A stretch of DNA of 64,000 bases from CAMLFJ01 sp035524955 (GTDB lineage Bacteria > Methylomirabilota > Methylomirabilia > Rokubacteriales > CSP1-6): NCBI GenBank assembly GCA_035524955.1, contig DATLFG010000100.1:1-64000 (forward strand), read 5' to 3'. The notes under the pieces are model-generated. The model did not search any database. It was not told the DNA's origin and saw only the letters and a list, made by a program, of their open reading frames with translations. Positions 7,033-14,285 of the stretch are shown here, in pieces. Position numbers and translations under genes: made by a program. The stretch's first letter is position 1. Each line of letters starts with the position of its first letter.

Positions 7033-7794
7033 CTACTCCAGCGTCAGGGTGATCGGGCAGTGGTCCGAGCCCAGCACGTGGGGCAGGATCGCGGCGCCGC
7101 GCACACGCCCGCGCAGCTCGTCGGAGACGAAGAAGTAGTCGATCCGCCAGCCGACATTGCGGGCCCGCGCGCCCGACTTGAGGTCCCACCAGGTGTAGTG
7201 GCCCGGCTCGACGGTGAAGATCCGGAACGTGTCGTGATAGCCGGCCGCGATGAAGCGCGCCACCCACTCGCGCTCGGCGGGCAGGAAGCCCGAGGTCTTC
7301 TCGTGCTCCTTCGGGCGAGCCAGGTCGATCTCGGTGTGCGCGGTATTGACGTCGCCGCACACCACGACCCCCTTGCCGCGCTTGCGGAGTGACTCGGTGA
7401 AGGCGAGGAAGGCCTCGTAAAAGGCGAGCTTGTGCTGGAGCCGCTCGGGGCCCATCCCGCCGTTCGGGAAGTAGACGTTGAGGAGATGGAAGTCCGGCAG
7501 CTCGGTGTGGACCAGCCGCCCCTCGCAGTCGAGCACCGGCGAGTCGCAGAGCGTGCTCGCCGCGATGGGCTCGGCCCTGAGATAGGTCACCACCCCGCTA
7601 TAGCCCTTCCGCTCGGCGAAGCTCCAGTAGCTCCGGTAGCCCAGCGGGGCCCGCATCTCGTCGGCGACCTGCTCGGCCTGCAGCTTGGTCTCCTGCAGGC
7701 AGACCACGTCGGCCGCCTCGGCGCCGAGGACGTCGAGCAGGCCCTTCTTCCATCCGGAGCGAAGGCCGTTGACGTTCCAGGAGAGGAGCTTCAC
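7033..7794 (-). CDS. xthA: Exodeoxyribonuclease III
   Basis: A 253-residue AP endonuclease/exonuclease of the EEP fold. Landmarks in order: MKLLSWNVNGLRS, LQETKLQ (metal-binding Glu), NVYFPNGG, CGDVNTAHTEIDL (catalytic Asp/Asn), WWDLKSGARARNVGWRIDYF, and the terminal GSDHCPI with the catalytic His. It repairs abasic sites. The GTG at 7794 overlaps the stop of the upstream epimerase gene (GTGA), with GAGG a few bases before, so translation is probably coupled. Confidence 0.93.
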   Translation of the reverse strand: MKLLSWNVNGLRSGWKKGLLDVLGAEAADVVCLQETKLQAEQVADEMRAPLGYRSYWSFAERKGYSGVVTYLRAEPIAASTLCDSPVLDCEGRLVHTELPDFHLLNVYFPNGGMGPERLQHKLAFYEAFLAFTESLRKRGKGVVVCGDVNTAHTEIDLARPKEHEKTSGFLPAEREWVARFIAAGYHDTFRIFTVEPGHYTWWDLKSGARARNVGWRIDYFFVSDELRGRVRGAAILPHVLGSDHCPITLTLE

Positions 7795-8600
7795 CACATC
7801 CTCGTATCCGCTCGCCTCGCCTCCCCCTGCCGCTCGCCACGCGGCCGGTGATCCTCGGCGCGGTCCTCGGGGACGTAGCCCAGCACCGCCCGCGCGTGCT
7901 CGATGTCGCGGTAGCTCCACTTGTTCTCCGAGGTGATGAAGAACACGTCGAAGCGCAGGGTATCCGGCGCGGCCAGTGCGCGCTCGATCGCCTGGGCGAT
8001 GTCGCGCCGGCTGCACCAGACCGAGAACTCCCGCGGCTTCACCGGCCGATCGCCCGCGCTCACGTGGCCGATGCGCAGGCAGATCATGGACATCCCGGCG
8101 GTGTCGGCGAAGTGCCGGGCGAGGGCCTCGCCCCAGACCTTGCTGCAGCCGTAGAGGCCGTTCGGGCGCATCGGGGACTCGTGGGTGAGCATGGGCCACT
8201 CGGCCACCTCGTCGTAGCGGCCGGCGGCCAGCGCCGCGTAGGGCGCGTCGCCCTCGATGCGGCTCACGGTGGCGCCGCTGCTCGCGTAGACGACCCGCTT
8301 CACGGCGGCCCGGCGCGCCGCCTCGAACACGTTGTAGGTGCCGACCACGTTGTCGCGCAGCACCGCGTCCCACCCCGGCGTGCCCTCGGAGCCGGCCACG
8401 TTGGCGGCCAGGTGCACGACCGCGTCCACGTCGCGAAAAGCGGGCGCGATGGCATCCAGGTCGCCGATGTCGGCCTGGTGCGTCTCGACGCCCGCGACCG
8501 GCCGGCGGTTGAGCGCCCGCAGCGCCCAGCGCCCCTCGAGGCGGCCGCGCACCGCGGTGCCGATGAGACCGCTCATGCCCGTGACCAGGACCCGGCGCAT
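7791..8600 (-). CDS. NAD-dependent epimerase/dehydratase family protein
   Basis: A 269-residue extended SDR. The Rossmann motif is VTGMSGLIGTAV near residue 6, VVHLAANV is near 66, the active-site serine region is VVYASSGATVS, and the YxxxK pair is YGCSK near residue 148. It resembles UDP-glucose-epimerase-like or uronate dehydrogenase enzymes acting on sugars, but the substrate cannot be read from the sequence. The C-terminal 20 residues are Arg/Glu-rich and unlike the family. It is the first gene of a two-gene unit with xthA. Confidence 0.8.
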   Translation of the reverse strand: MRRVLVTGMSGLIGTAVRGRLEGRWALRALNRRPVAGVETHQADIGDLDAIAPAFRDVDAVVHLAANVAGSEGTPGWDAVLRDNVVGTYNVFEAARRAAVKRVVYASSGATVSRIEGDAPYAALAAGRYDEVAEWPMLTHESPMRPNGLYGCSKVWGEALARHFADTAGMSMICLRIGHVSAGDRPVKPREFSVWCSRRDIAQAIERALAAPDTLRFDVFFITSENKWSYRDIEHARAVLGYVPEDRAEDHRPRGERQGEARRADTRMW

Positions 8601-8680
8601 GGCGACGACGATACCACGCGCCGGGCGCGCTTGACCGCGCGATGGGCCGCAGCTACAGTCCCGACCGGGAGGACACCGCC

Positions 8681-9451
8681 ATGCTCGATCTGGGTCTCAC
8701 CGGGAAGGTCGCCATCGTCACCGGAGGCAGCGAGGGACTCGGCCGCGCCACCGCCATGCGCCTGGCCGCGGAGGGTGCGCACGTCGTGATCTGCGCGCGC
8801 CGCAAGGACGTGCTGGAGCGCGCCGCCGAGGACGTCCGCCGCCAGACCGGCACGCAGGTGCTGGCCCTGCCCGCCGACGTCACCCGCCCCGTCGACGTGG
8901 ATGCGGTGGTCAGCGCCGCGCTCGGCGCCTACGGGGGCGTGGACATCCTGGTCAACAACGCGGGCACCTCCTCCGCGGCTGGCTTCGAGAAGGTGGACGA
9001 CGCGACGTGGGAGGCCGACATCCAGGTCAAGCTCATGGCCGCGGTGCGCTTCTGCCGGCTCGTGATCCCGCAGATGAAGACGCGCGGGGGCGGCCGCATC
9101 ATCAACGTCACCACCGTGGGCGGCAAGGCCCCCGCGGCCCGCGCGCTCCCCACCAGCGTGACGCGTGCGGCCGGGATCAACCTCACGAAGTCGCTCGCCA
9201 ACGAGTACGCGCCCGACCGCATCCTGGTGAACACGATCTGCCTGGGCCTCGTGAAGAGCGCGCAGTGGGAGCGCCGGGCCAAGGGCGATCTGGAAGGCTA
9301 CTACCGCGAGGCGGCCAAGCGCGTGCCGGTGGGCCGCATGGGCGAAGCCGAGGAGTTTGCCGACCTGGTCGCCTTCCTCGTCTCCGACCGCGCCGCCTAC
9401 ATCACGGGGACGGCCGTCAACTTCGACGGCGGCATGTCCGCCGCGTTCTAA
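8681..9451 (+). CDS. SDR-family oxidoreductase lacking the catalytic tyrosine
   Basis: A 256-residue classical SDR of the 3-oxoacyl-ACP reductase type: TGGSEGLGRATA nucleotide site, NNAGTSS, and C-terminal YITGTAVNFDGGM. The usual YxxxK is replaced: after NVTTVGGKAPAARALP comes TSVTRAAG, so both Tyr (Ser here) and Lys (Arg here) are missing. Either chemistry differs or the protein is a non-reductase SDR. The ATG at 8681 is preceded by GGGAGG; earlier starts lack a site. It is divergent from the epimerase gene. Confidence 0.85.
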   Translation: MLDLGLTGKVAIVTGGSEGLGRATAMRLAAEGAHVVICARRKDVLERAAEDVRRQTGTQVLALPADVTRPVDVDAVVSAALGAYGGVDILVNNAGTSSAAGFEKVDDATWEADIQVKLMAAVRFCRLVIPQMKTRGGGRIINVTTVGGKAPAARALPTSVTRAAGINLTKSLANEYAPDRILVNTICLGLVKSAQWERRAKGDLEGYYREAAKRVPVGRMGEAEEFADLVAFLVSDRAAYITGTAVNFDGGMSAAF

Positions 9452-9463
9452 CGCAGGCCGCCG

Positions 9464-9712
9464 ATAAGGGCCCATCTGCGAGGCAAGCTGCTGCGCGCCT
9501 ACGCGCTCGACGCCTAGCGGGCGGCGCCGGGTGGGTGGGACGAGGGTGCCGCGCGGTCCCGCGCCGACGGGCTCCTGCGCGCGGCGGCGCGCGTCGAGGG
9601 CAGCGCCCGCGGGAACGTGGGGGTCGGGCAGCTCTTCGAGTTCACGCTGGACCGCCGGCGCGGGGCCGCCCTGCTCTTCGAGGGTCGGACGATTCACCTC
9701 GCGATCCTGTGA
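9464..9712 (+). pseudogene. Degraded C-terminal gene remnant (ARPP-1-like, tentative)
   Basis: One frame reads LRGKLLRAYALDA, a TAG at 9515, then about 65 residues ending FEGRTIHLAIL and TGA. The two halves share the frame and resemble the C-terminal region of ARPP-1-type proteins, so this looks like the tail of a decayed gene. No start codon, ribosome site or N-terminal part is present. The family assignment is from memory of its RGKLLRSYALDA-like segment and is uncertain. Confidence 0.35.
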
Positions 9713-9838
9713 GCGGCGCGGGCGGGAGCCGGCTTTGCCCATCGAGCGCGCGCGCGTATGATGCACCCACACGTCGAGCCGCGCGTGGGATCGAGCCCGC
9801 CGCGTCGCCCCGGCGACCCAAAGGAGGCGACACGCGCG

Positions 9839-10381
9839 ATGGCGGCAAGATTACCCTACCTCGATCGGGCGCAGGTCGGTCCGGAGATCCGGTCGGTCTT
9901 CGACGCGCTCCAGAAGGCGAGCGGGCGCGTGCTGAACTTCTACCGGCTCATGGCGCATCACGGGCGGTCGGTGGCGCCGTTCCTCGCCTGGTACCCGCAG
10001 CTCCGCGAGGGCTCGCTCGACCTCAAGCTCCGCTACCTCGCCTACGTCCACGCGTCCCAGCTCAACCGCTGTCGCTACTGCGTCACCCACAACGGGGCCG
10101 CCGCGCGCCGCGTCGGCGTCTCCCGGGAGCAGCTCGACGCGCTCGCCGACTTCCGGACGAGCCCCCTCTTCTCGGAGCTCGACCGGCTGGTGCTCCGGTA
10201 CGCGGAGGAGATGACCCTCCGCGTCCAGGTGGACCCGGCGCTCGTCGAGACGCTCAGGATCCATCTCGACCCGGAGGCACTGGTGCAGCTCACCCTTTCC
10301 GTCGCCGCCGCCAACCTCACCAACCGGTTCAACGAGGCGCTCGGCACCGAGCTCGAGTTCGAGGCAAACCGCGATGGCTGA
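9839..10381 (+). CDS. Carboxymuconolactone decarboxylase/AhpD-like protein (CxxC)
   Basis: A 180-residue all-helical AhpD-fold protein with the redox motif CRYCVTHN near residues 79-86 (CxxC followed by His), as in alkylhydroperoxidase AhpD and relatives. It probably reduces peroxides or acts as a thiol-disulfide enzyme; decarboxylase activity is unlikely with this motif. The ATG at 9839 has AAGGAGG upstream. Its last 8 bases overlap the Nudix gene. It contrasts with the relative at 57410, where the second cysteine is TGA. Confidence 0.88.
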   Translation: MAARLPYLDRAQVGPEIRSVFDALQKASGRVLNFYRLMAHHGRSVAPFLAWYPQLREGSLDLKLRYLAYVHASQLNRCRYCVTHNGAAARRVGVSREQLDALADFRTSPLFSELDRLVLRYAEEMTLRVQVDPALVETLRIHLDPEALVQLTLSVAAANLTNRFNEALGTELEFEANRDG

Positions 10382-10913
10382 TCCGGCACGCGCGCGCCGG
10401 GCCCGCCCGGCACGCACGGCTCGTCACTGCCTCGCGTGCGGCGCCCGCCTGCGGGCCGCGCGCCAGGACGGCTTCCGGCGTTGGCGGTGTCCGCGCTGCG
10501 GGTGGGTCTTCTACGACAACCCGGTGCCCGCGACGGTGGCCATCGTGGTCGGGCCACGGGGCATTCTCCTGTGCCTGCGGGCCGCCGCGCCCCATCGCTG
10601 GACGTGGGACGCGGCCGGAGGCTTTCTCGAAGCCGACGAGACGCCGGAGCGCGGGCTGCGCCGCGAGATCCGGGAAGAGCTCGGGGCCCGGGTCCGCCGC
10701 GCGCGCTTCCGGGGCTTCGTGGTAGACCGATACGGTCGCGGCGGGATCCCGGTCTTGGGGCTCGTGTACGAGGTGCGGCTGGCCGGGCGGATCGTCGCGG
10801 GGAGCGACGTCGCCGAGGCGCGCTGGTTCCCGCGGGATGCGATCCCGTGGCGACGGATCGGGTTCGCCTCGATCCGCCGGGCGCTCCGCGACCACCTGGC
10901 GGCTCCACGCTAG
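10374..10913 (+). CDS. Nudix hydrolase with N-terminal zinc ribbon
   Basis: A 179-residue protein. An N-terminal zinc ribbon (CLACG near residue 19 and CPRCG near 39) resembles the NudC-type ribbon. Then a Nudix domain with a complete Nudix box, GGFLEADETPERGLRREI followed by REELGA. It likely hydrolyses a nucleoside diphosphate derivative; NADH pyrophosphatase is possible, but the protein is shorter than NudC (about 260). The ATG overlaps the end of the AhpD-like gene by 8 bases, so the two are probably cotranscribed. Confidence 0.88.
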   Translation: MADPARARRARPARTARHCLACGARLRAARQDGFRRWRCPRCGWVFYDNPVPATVAIVVGPRGILLCLRAAAPHRWTWDAAGGFLEADETPERGLRREIREELGARVRRARFRGFVVDRYGRGGIPVLGLVYEVRLAGRIVAGSDVAEARWFPRDAIPWRRIGFASIRRALRDHLAAPR

Positions 10914-11014
10914 CAGCTGCACGGCCACCGTTGCGTGTCCGAACGCTGACGGGCTGCCGTCCCCCTGACGGGCCCGGCGCGAGATTTCAGCGGTAATCAG
11001 TCGTGATTCCCTGC

Positions 11015-11080
11015 ATTTCGGGCCCGCTCGCGGTGGCATGCCCTATGCCATGGAAAGCGGCACCCGAAATCCGAGGGCGG
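11015..11080. promoter_or_regulatory. Long imperfect stem-loop in the 10.9-11.1 kb gap
   Basis: Outer arms ATTTCGGG (11015-11022) and CCCGAAAT (11073-11080) enclose an inner stem TGGCAT-GCCCT-ATGCCA (11036-11052). There is no T-run, so it is not a standard intrinsic terminator. It sits 32 bases before the next gene's start and could be a leader structure or a 3' end processing signal of the Nudix transcript. Confidence 0.35.
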
Positions 11081-11112
11081 GAGCCGATCCGGGCGGGACC
11101 AAGGAGCGACCC

Positions 11113-11337
11113 ATGGCGCAGAAGACCGAGGATGTGCTGGCCGAGTACGTCGAGCGGCTGTTCGCGAAGGCGAGCCTGCTGAGTCTCGCGGTGCTGGGAC
11201 ACGGCCGCATGCTGGAAGATGGCTGCCTCCGGCCGGACGGCAACCGCCTCGAGCAGCTTCAGTCCTTGGCGACCGAGCTCGAGTTCGGCCTCGGCATGAT
11301 CCACGATCGGCTCACCGAGCGCGAGGAGCTCGCCTGA
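11113..11337 (+). CDS. Small hypothetical protein
   Basis: A 74-residue, soluble, mostly helical, acidic protein (MAQKTEDVLAEYVERLFAKA and so on). No family was recognised. The start at 11113 is set by AAGGAG, six bases upstream; an upstream in-frame ATG has none. It lies just before the OmpA lipoprotein gene (11-base gap), so it may be translated from the same message. Confidence 0.6.
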   Translation: MAQKTEDVLAEYVERLFAKASLLSLAVLGHGRMLEDGCLRPDGNRLEQLQSLATELEFGLGMIHDRLTEREELA

Positions 11338-11348
11338 GCGCCCGCGCC

Positions 11349-11927
11349 ATGATCCCGCGCACCACTCGCGTCCTCGCCCTGGTCCTCGTCCTGCTGCCGC
11401 TCGGCTGTGCCCGACCCACCGATCCGGCTCGCGTGGCGGCCGAGGTCACCGCCCCGGTTCCCGCGCCGGCCCCGCCGCCCGCGCCCTCCTGGCCCGACGC
11501 GGCGCCCGCGCCCGACGTCCCTACCTCCGGGACCACCCCGGAGACCTTCACCGCGCGCGAGGAGCTGCCCGACCTGCACTTCGGGTCGGGCGAGGTCCGG
11601 GTCGAGCGGCGCGAGCTCACGACGCTGGACGCGGCGGCCGCCTGGCTCAAGGCGAACCCGGATCAGCTCGTGATCGTCGAGGGCTACACCGACACGGTCG
11701 GGCCGCGGGCCGCCAACCTCGAGCTGGCCCAGCGCCGCGCGCGGTGGGTGATGCACTACCTGGTGACGAAGGGCGTGCTCGCCGAGCGGATCAGCGCCGT
11801 CGGGCGCGGGGAGAGCGGCATCCTCTGCGCGGACCCATCCCCAGCCTGCCAGAGCCGCAACCGGCGCGTGCGCTTCCTGGTCCGCGAGGCCGGACCGCTC
11901 CAGCTCAGCGCGTCGCCCAGCCACTGA
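11349..11927 (+). CDS. OmpA-family peptidoglycan-associated lipoprotein
   Basis: A 192-residue secreted lipoprotein: signal peptide with lipobox LPLGC (Cys20), a Pro/Ala-rich linker (about 25-65), then an OmpA C-terminal-like domain with GYTDTVGPRAANLELAQRRA (about 115-135) and RISAVGRGES. The domain binds diaminopimelate in peptidoglycan, so the protein should link the outer membrane to the wall. The linker is unusually proline-rich. It converges on the patatin gene with a 23-base overlap of coding sequence. Confidence 0.88.
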   Translation: MIPRTTRVLALVLVLLPLGCARPTDPARVAAEVTAPVPAPAPPPAPSWPDAAPAPDVPTSGTTPETFTAREELPDLHFGSGEVRVERRELTTLDAAAAWLKANPDQLVIVEGYTDTVGPRAANLELAQRRARWVMHYLVTKGVLAERISAVGRGESGILCADPSPACQSRNRRVRFLVREAGPLQLSASPSH

Positions 11928-12867
11928 GGCACGCGAGCGCGTCCGCCCGGCCGCGCTCGAGAGCGCGGCCGATTCCCGCCTGATCGAAGTCGAGCGGCCG
12001 CAGCCCGAGCGGGGCCGACGGCTGCAGCAGATGCACCTCCACCGCCGGATACTTGAGCCGGGCCAGCTCCACGTCCCGGCGGATCTGGTGGATCATCCCC
12101 ATCTCGAAGGCCTCTTCGAGCGCCCGCCGCATCGTGGTGGGCGGCGCGCCCCGCTCGTCCGGCGCGTAGCTCATCACCACCACCACCCGCTCCACCCCCG
12201 ATCCCGAAGCGAGCGCCTCCAGCACCGGCGCGCGGCCGGTCAGGCCGCCGTCGACCAGGAGCGCGCCGTCCACGTCCACCGCGGGGAATGCGCCGGGCAC
12301 CGCGGCCGCCGCCATCAGCGCCTCGCGCGTGACGGTCCGGTTGTCGAAGCGGCGCGGCTCGCGGCGGGCCAGGTCGCTGGTGACCACGAGAAGGCGCACC
12401 GGCGAGACGCGGACGCGGTCGAGATCGAGGGAGGCGTCGATCAGCTCGCGCAACGGCTGCGGATCGAAGAGCGAGCCGGCGCCATCGAGGACGAGCAGGG
12501 TGAGCCAGCCGGGAAGCAGGCCCGCGAACAGGACGCGGGCGCGGAGCGAATAGATCCGATCGCGCGAGAGGCCCCGCCACAGCGCTTCCAGACGATCCAT
12601 GCGGCCGTCGGCGATCATCGCCGCGTTCAGCGCGCCCGCGGAGGAGCCGGACACCAGCCGGATCGGCAGGCCGCGCTCCACGAAGACCGCCGCGACGCCC
12701 GCCTCGTAGGCTCCCTTGGCCCCGCCACCCGAGAGCACGAGCGCGGTGGGCGCGTCGAACGGTCGCGTGGACGGCGCGCAGGGCGCCCCCGCCGCGGAGC
12801 CGGCGGCCAGGGCTACCCCGAGCAGAGCGAGCAGGGACCGCCGCGTGGTCGCGATGCGTGACGTCAT
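11905..12867 (-). CDS. Patatin-like phospholipase, secreted
   Basis: A 320-residue lipid acyl hydrolase. A signal peptide (MTSRIATTRRSLLALLGVAL) is followed by the patatin oxyanion motif SGGGAKGAYEAG near residue 46, the nucleophile elbow GSSAG near 75, and the catalytic aspartate in VDGGLTG near 205. The Ser-Asp dyad is therefore complete. ATG 12867 is preferred, but an ATG 12 bases upstream is equally plausible because neither has a good ribosome site. Substrate and location (periplasm or outside) are inferred from the signal peptide. Confidence 0.87.
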   Translation of the reverse strand: MTSRIATTRRSLLALLGVALAAGSAAGAPCAPSTRPFDAPTALVLSGGGAKGAYEAGVAAVFVERGLPIRLVSGSSAGALNAAMIADGRMDRLEALWRGLSRDRIYSLRARVLFAGLLPGWLTLLVLDGAGSLFDPQPLRELIDASLDLDRVRVSPVRLLVVTSDLARREPRRFDNRTVTREALMAAAAVPGAFPAVDVDGALLVDGGLTGRAPVLEALASGSGVERVVVVMSYAPDERGAPPTTMRRALEEAFEMGMIHQIRRDVELARLKYPAVEVHLLQPSAPLGLRPLDFDQAGIGRALERGRADALACLSGWATR

Positions 12868-12939
12868 GGCCCGGCTCATACAACGAGCCGGGCCCGCGCG
12901 TCAATGGAGCGGGCGCGCCACCGGGGACCGGGCGCGAGA

Positions 12940-13326
12940 CTAGCGGGCGGGCGCGGGCGCCGTCTCGCGATCGAGCACCATCCGCACGCGACGCGAGAGG
13001 TACTCCGTGGTGAACGGCTTGCTGATGACCGGCCCGATCGGGTCGAGCCCGCTCGTGACGAGGAAGTCGCGATCGTAGGCGGACATCAAGATCACCTTCA
13101 TGCCGGGCAGCAGCGGAGCGAGCCCGGCCGCGAGCTCGCAGCCGTTCATGCCGGGCATCACCACGTCCGACAGCAACAGGTGGATGGGCCCCGGGTGCTC
13201 GGCCGCGACGCGGATCGCGTCCGGGCCGTCCGAGGCCTCGAGCACTCGATACCCGTCGTTGGCCAGCACATCGCAGGCGAGCACCCGTACCCAGGGATCG
13301 TCGTCGACGACGAGGATGGTACGCAT
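12940..13326 (-). CDS. Single-domain response regulator
   Basis: A 128-residue REC domain with no output domain: acidic pocket VVDDD, phospho-acceptor Asp in LLLSDVVMPGMNG, switch Ser in LMSAYD and Lys in ISKPFT. It resembles the receiver at the end of hybrid kinases and probably relays phosphate. The ATG shares one base with the stop of the upstream gene (TGATG), so translation is coupled. No cognate kinase is adjacent. Confidence 0.85.
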   Translation of the reverse strand: MRTILVVDDDPWVRVLACDVLANDGYRVLEASDGPDAIRVAAEHPGPIHLLLSDVVMPGMNGCELAAGLAPLLPGMKVILMSAYDRDFLVTSGLDPIGPVISKPFTTEYLSRRVRMVLDRETAPAPAR

Positions 13327-13667
13327 CAGCCCACTCGCCGGCGCCGGGCGCGGTCCTGGATCTTCACGGGCCGGGCGGCGATGCGCGCGTCGCTCTCCGC
13401 GCGCTTCGCGCGCAGCCGCGCCAGCCAGACCGGGCGCGGCATGGACGTGACGTGGACCGCGCGGTCCGGGCCGAGGCCGCCGAGCGCGACGGGAGCGTCC
13501 AGCGAGCGCTCGCGGTTGAGCCAGGACTCGAGCGGATAGTACTCGACGCTGGCGCAGGTCGGGCACTGCCGGAACAGGGCCGCGTCGAACACGGTATTGC
13601 AGTCGAGCTCCATGCAGAGCTTCGCGAAGCGTAGATCGATGCGTGCCAGGTCTCGCGGGAAACTCAT
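13326..13667 (-). CDS. Hypothetical protein with a CxxC pair
   Basis: A 113-residue, very basic protein starting MSFPRDLARIDLRFAKLCME. It holds CPTC near residue 35 and an Arg-rich tail. The RQCPTCAS segment may bind zinc with other cysteines (Cys18, Cys23). No family was recognised. GGAGGAT precedes the ATG. It is translationally coupled to the response regulator downstream. Confidence 0.6.
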   Translation of the reverse strand: MSFPRDLARIDLRFAKLCMELDCNTVFDAALFRQCPTCASVEYYPLESWLNRERSLDAPVALGGLGPDRAVHVTSMPRPVWLARLRAKRAESDARIAARPVKIQDRARRRRVG

Positions 13668-13985
13668 CCGATCCTCCCGTGGTGGCGGTTCGCGCCCCCT
13701 ATCTCTGTGACCAGGCAGGCCGGAGAGCCCGGGGCCGGTGCAACCCGCCGGTGGAGAAGGGACCGACACGTTGCCCCGGCCACCGCGCTTCCGACCTGCC
13801 TGATCCGTATCACTGCACTGGGGGCAAGTCCTGTACCAATGGGGATGCGCCGTAGAATCAGCCGCTTGCCGACATGGCCGCCGACCGAGTCCCCCCGCTC
13901 TTCCGTGGCTGGGTAACGAACTACCCTGTTGCTCCGGTCGCTGGCTCTCCGCAGTTTCTGCGGAGTAAGGACAGGCGAGGGTCGT
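13668..13985. other. Non-coding region with small hairpins, function unknown
   Basis: About 320 bases between the basic protein gene and a gene remnant hold no convincing reading frame. Two clear hairpins are visible: GGGTAACGAACTACCC near 13912-13927 and CTCCGCAGTTTCTGCGGAG at 13947-13965. It could be a leader RNA or terminator region. No known riboswitch core was recognised on either strand. Confidence 0.4.
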
Positions 13986-14025
13986 CTTGACAGCGCGCGC
14001 ACCGCCCCCGCATGATTCTCCGTGG

Positions 14026-14205
14026 ATGGATTCGGACGATCTCGCCTCGCTCCCCGCCGGCCGCGCGGCCACGCTCATCGCGGACGGCGCGCTCTCACCG
14101 GTGGATCCGCTCGAGTCCTGCCTCGCGCGCATCGCGGCGCGCCGCTGGCCGTCGAGCGCGACGCGAAGCGGCTCGCGGTGGCCGCGTGGTACGAGCGCGT
14201 GCTAG
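14026..14205 (+). pseudogene. Amidase-like N-terminal remnant
   Basis: The first 35 codons read DLASLPAGRAATLIADGALS and then DPLESCLARIAA, typical of the start of GatA/amidase-signature enzymes. The frame then becomes unrelated sequence and stops at 14205. The whole amidase catalytic core is absent, so this is the stub of a deleted gene. Low complexity and short length keep confidence modest. Confidence 0.45.
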
Positions 14206-14285
14206 ACTTCAAGCTCTCATCATCGATGTGACGGCGAAGGCGTTGCGCAAGGAACGAGCGCGGTAGAAGGGCGGTTGATCAGTCA

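Noticed and set aside
9464..9712. In-frame TAG at 9515 as possible pyrrolysine
   Set aside because: The reading frame has no start, no N-terminal part and no known Pyl family; it is a degraded remnant.
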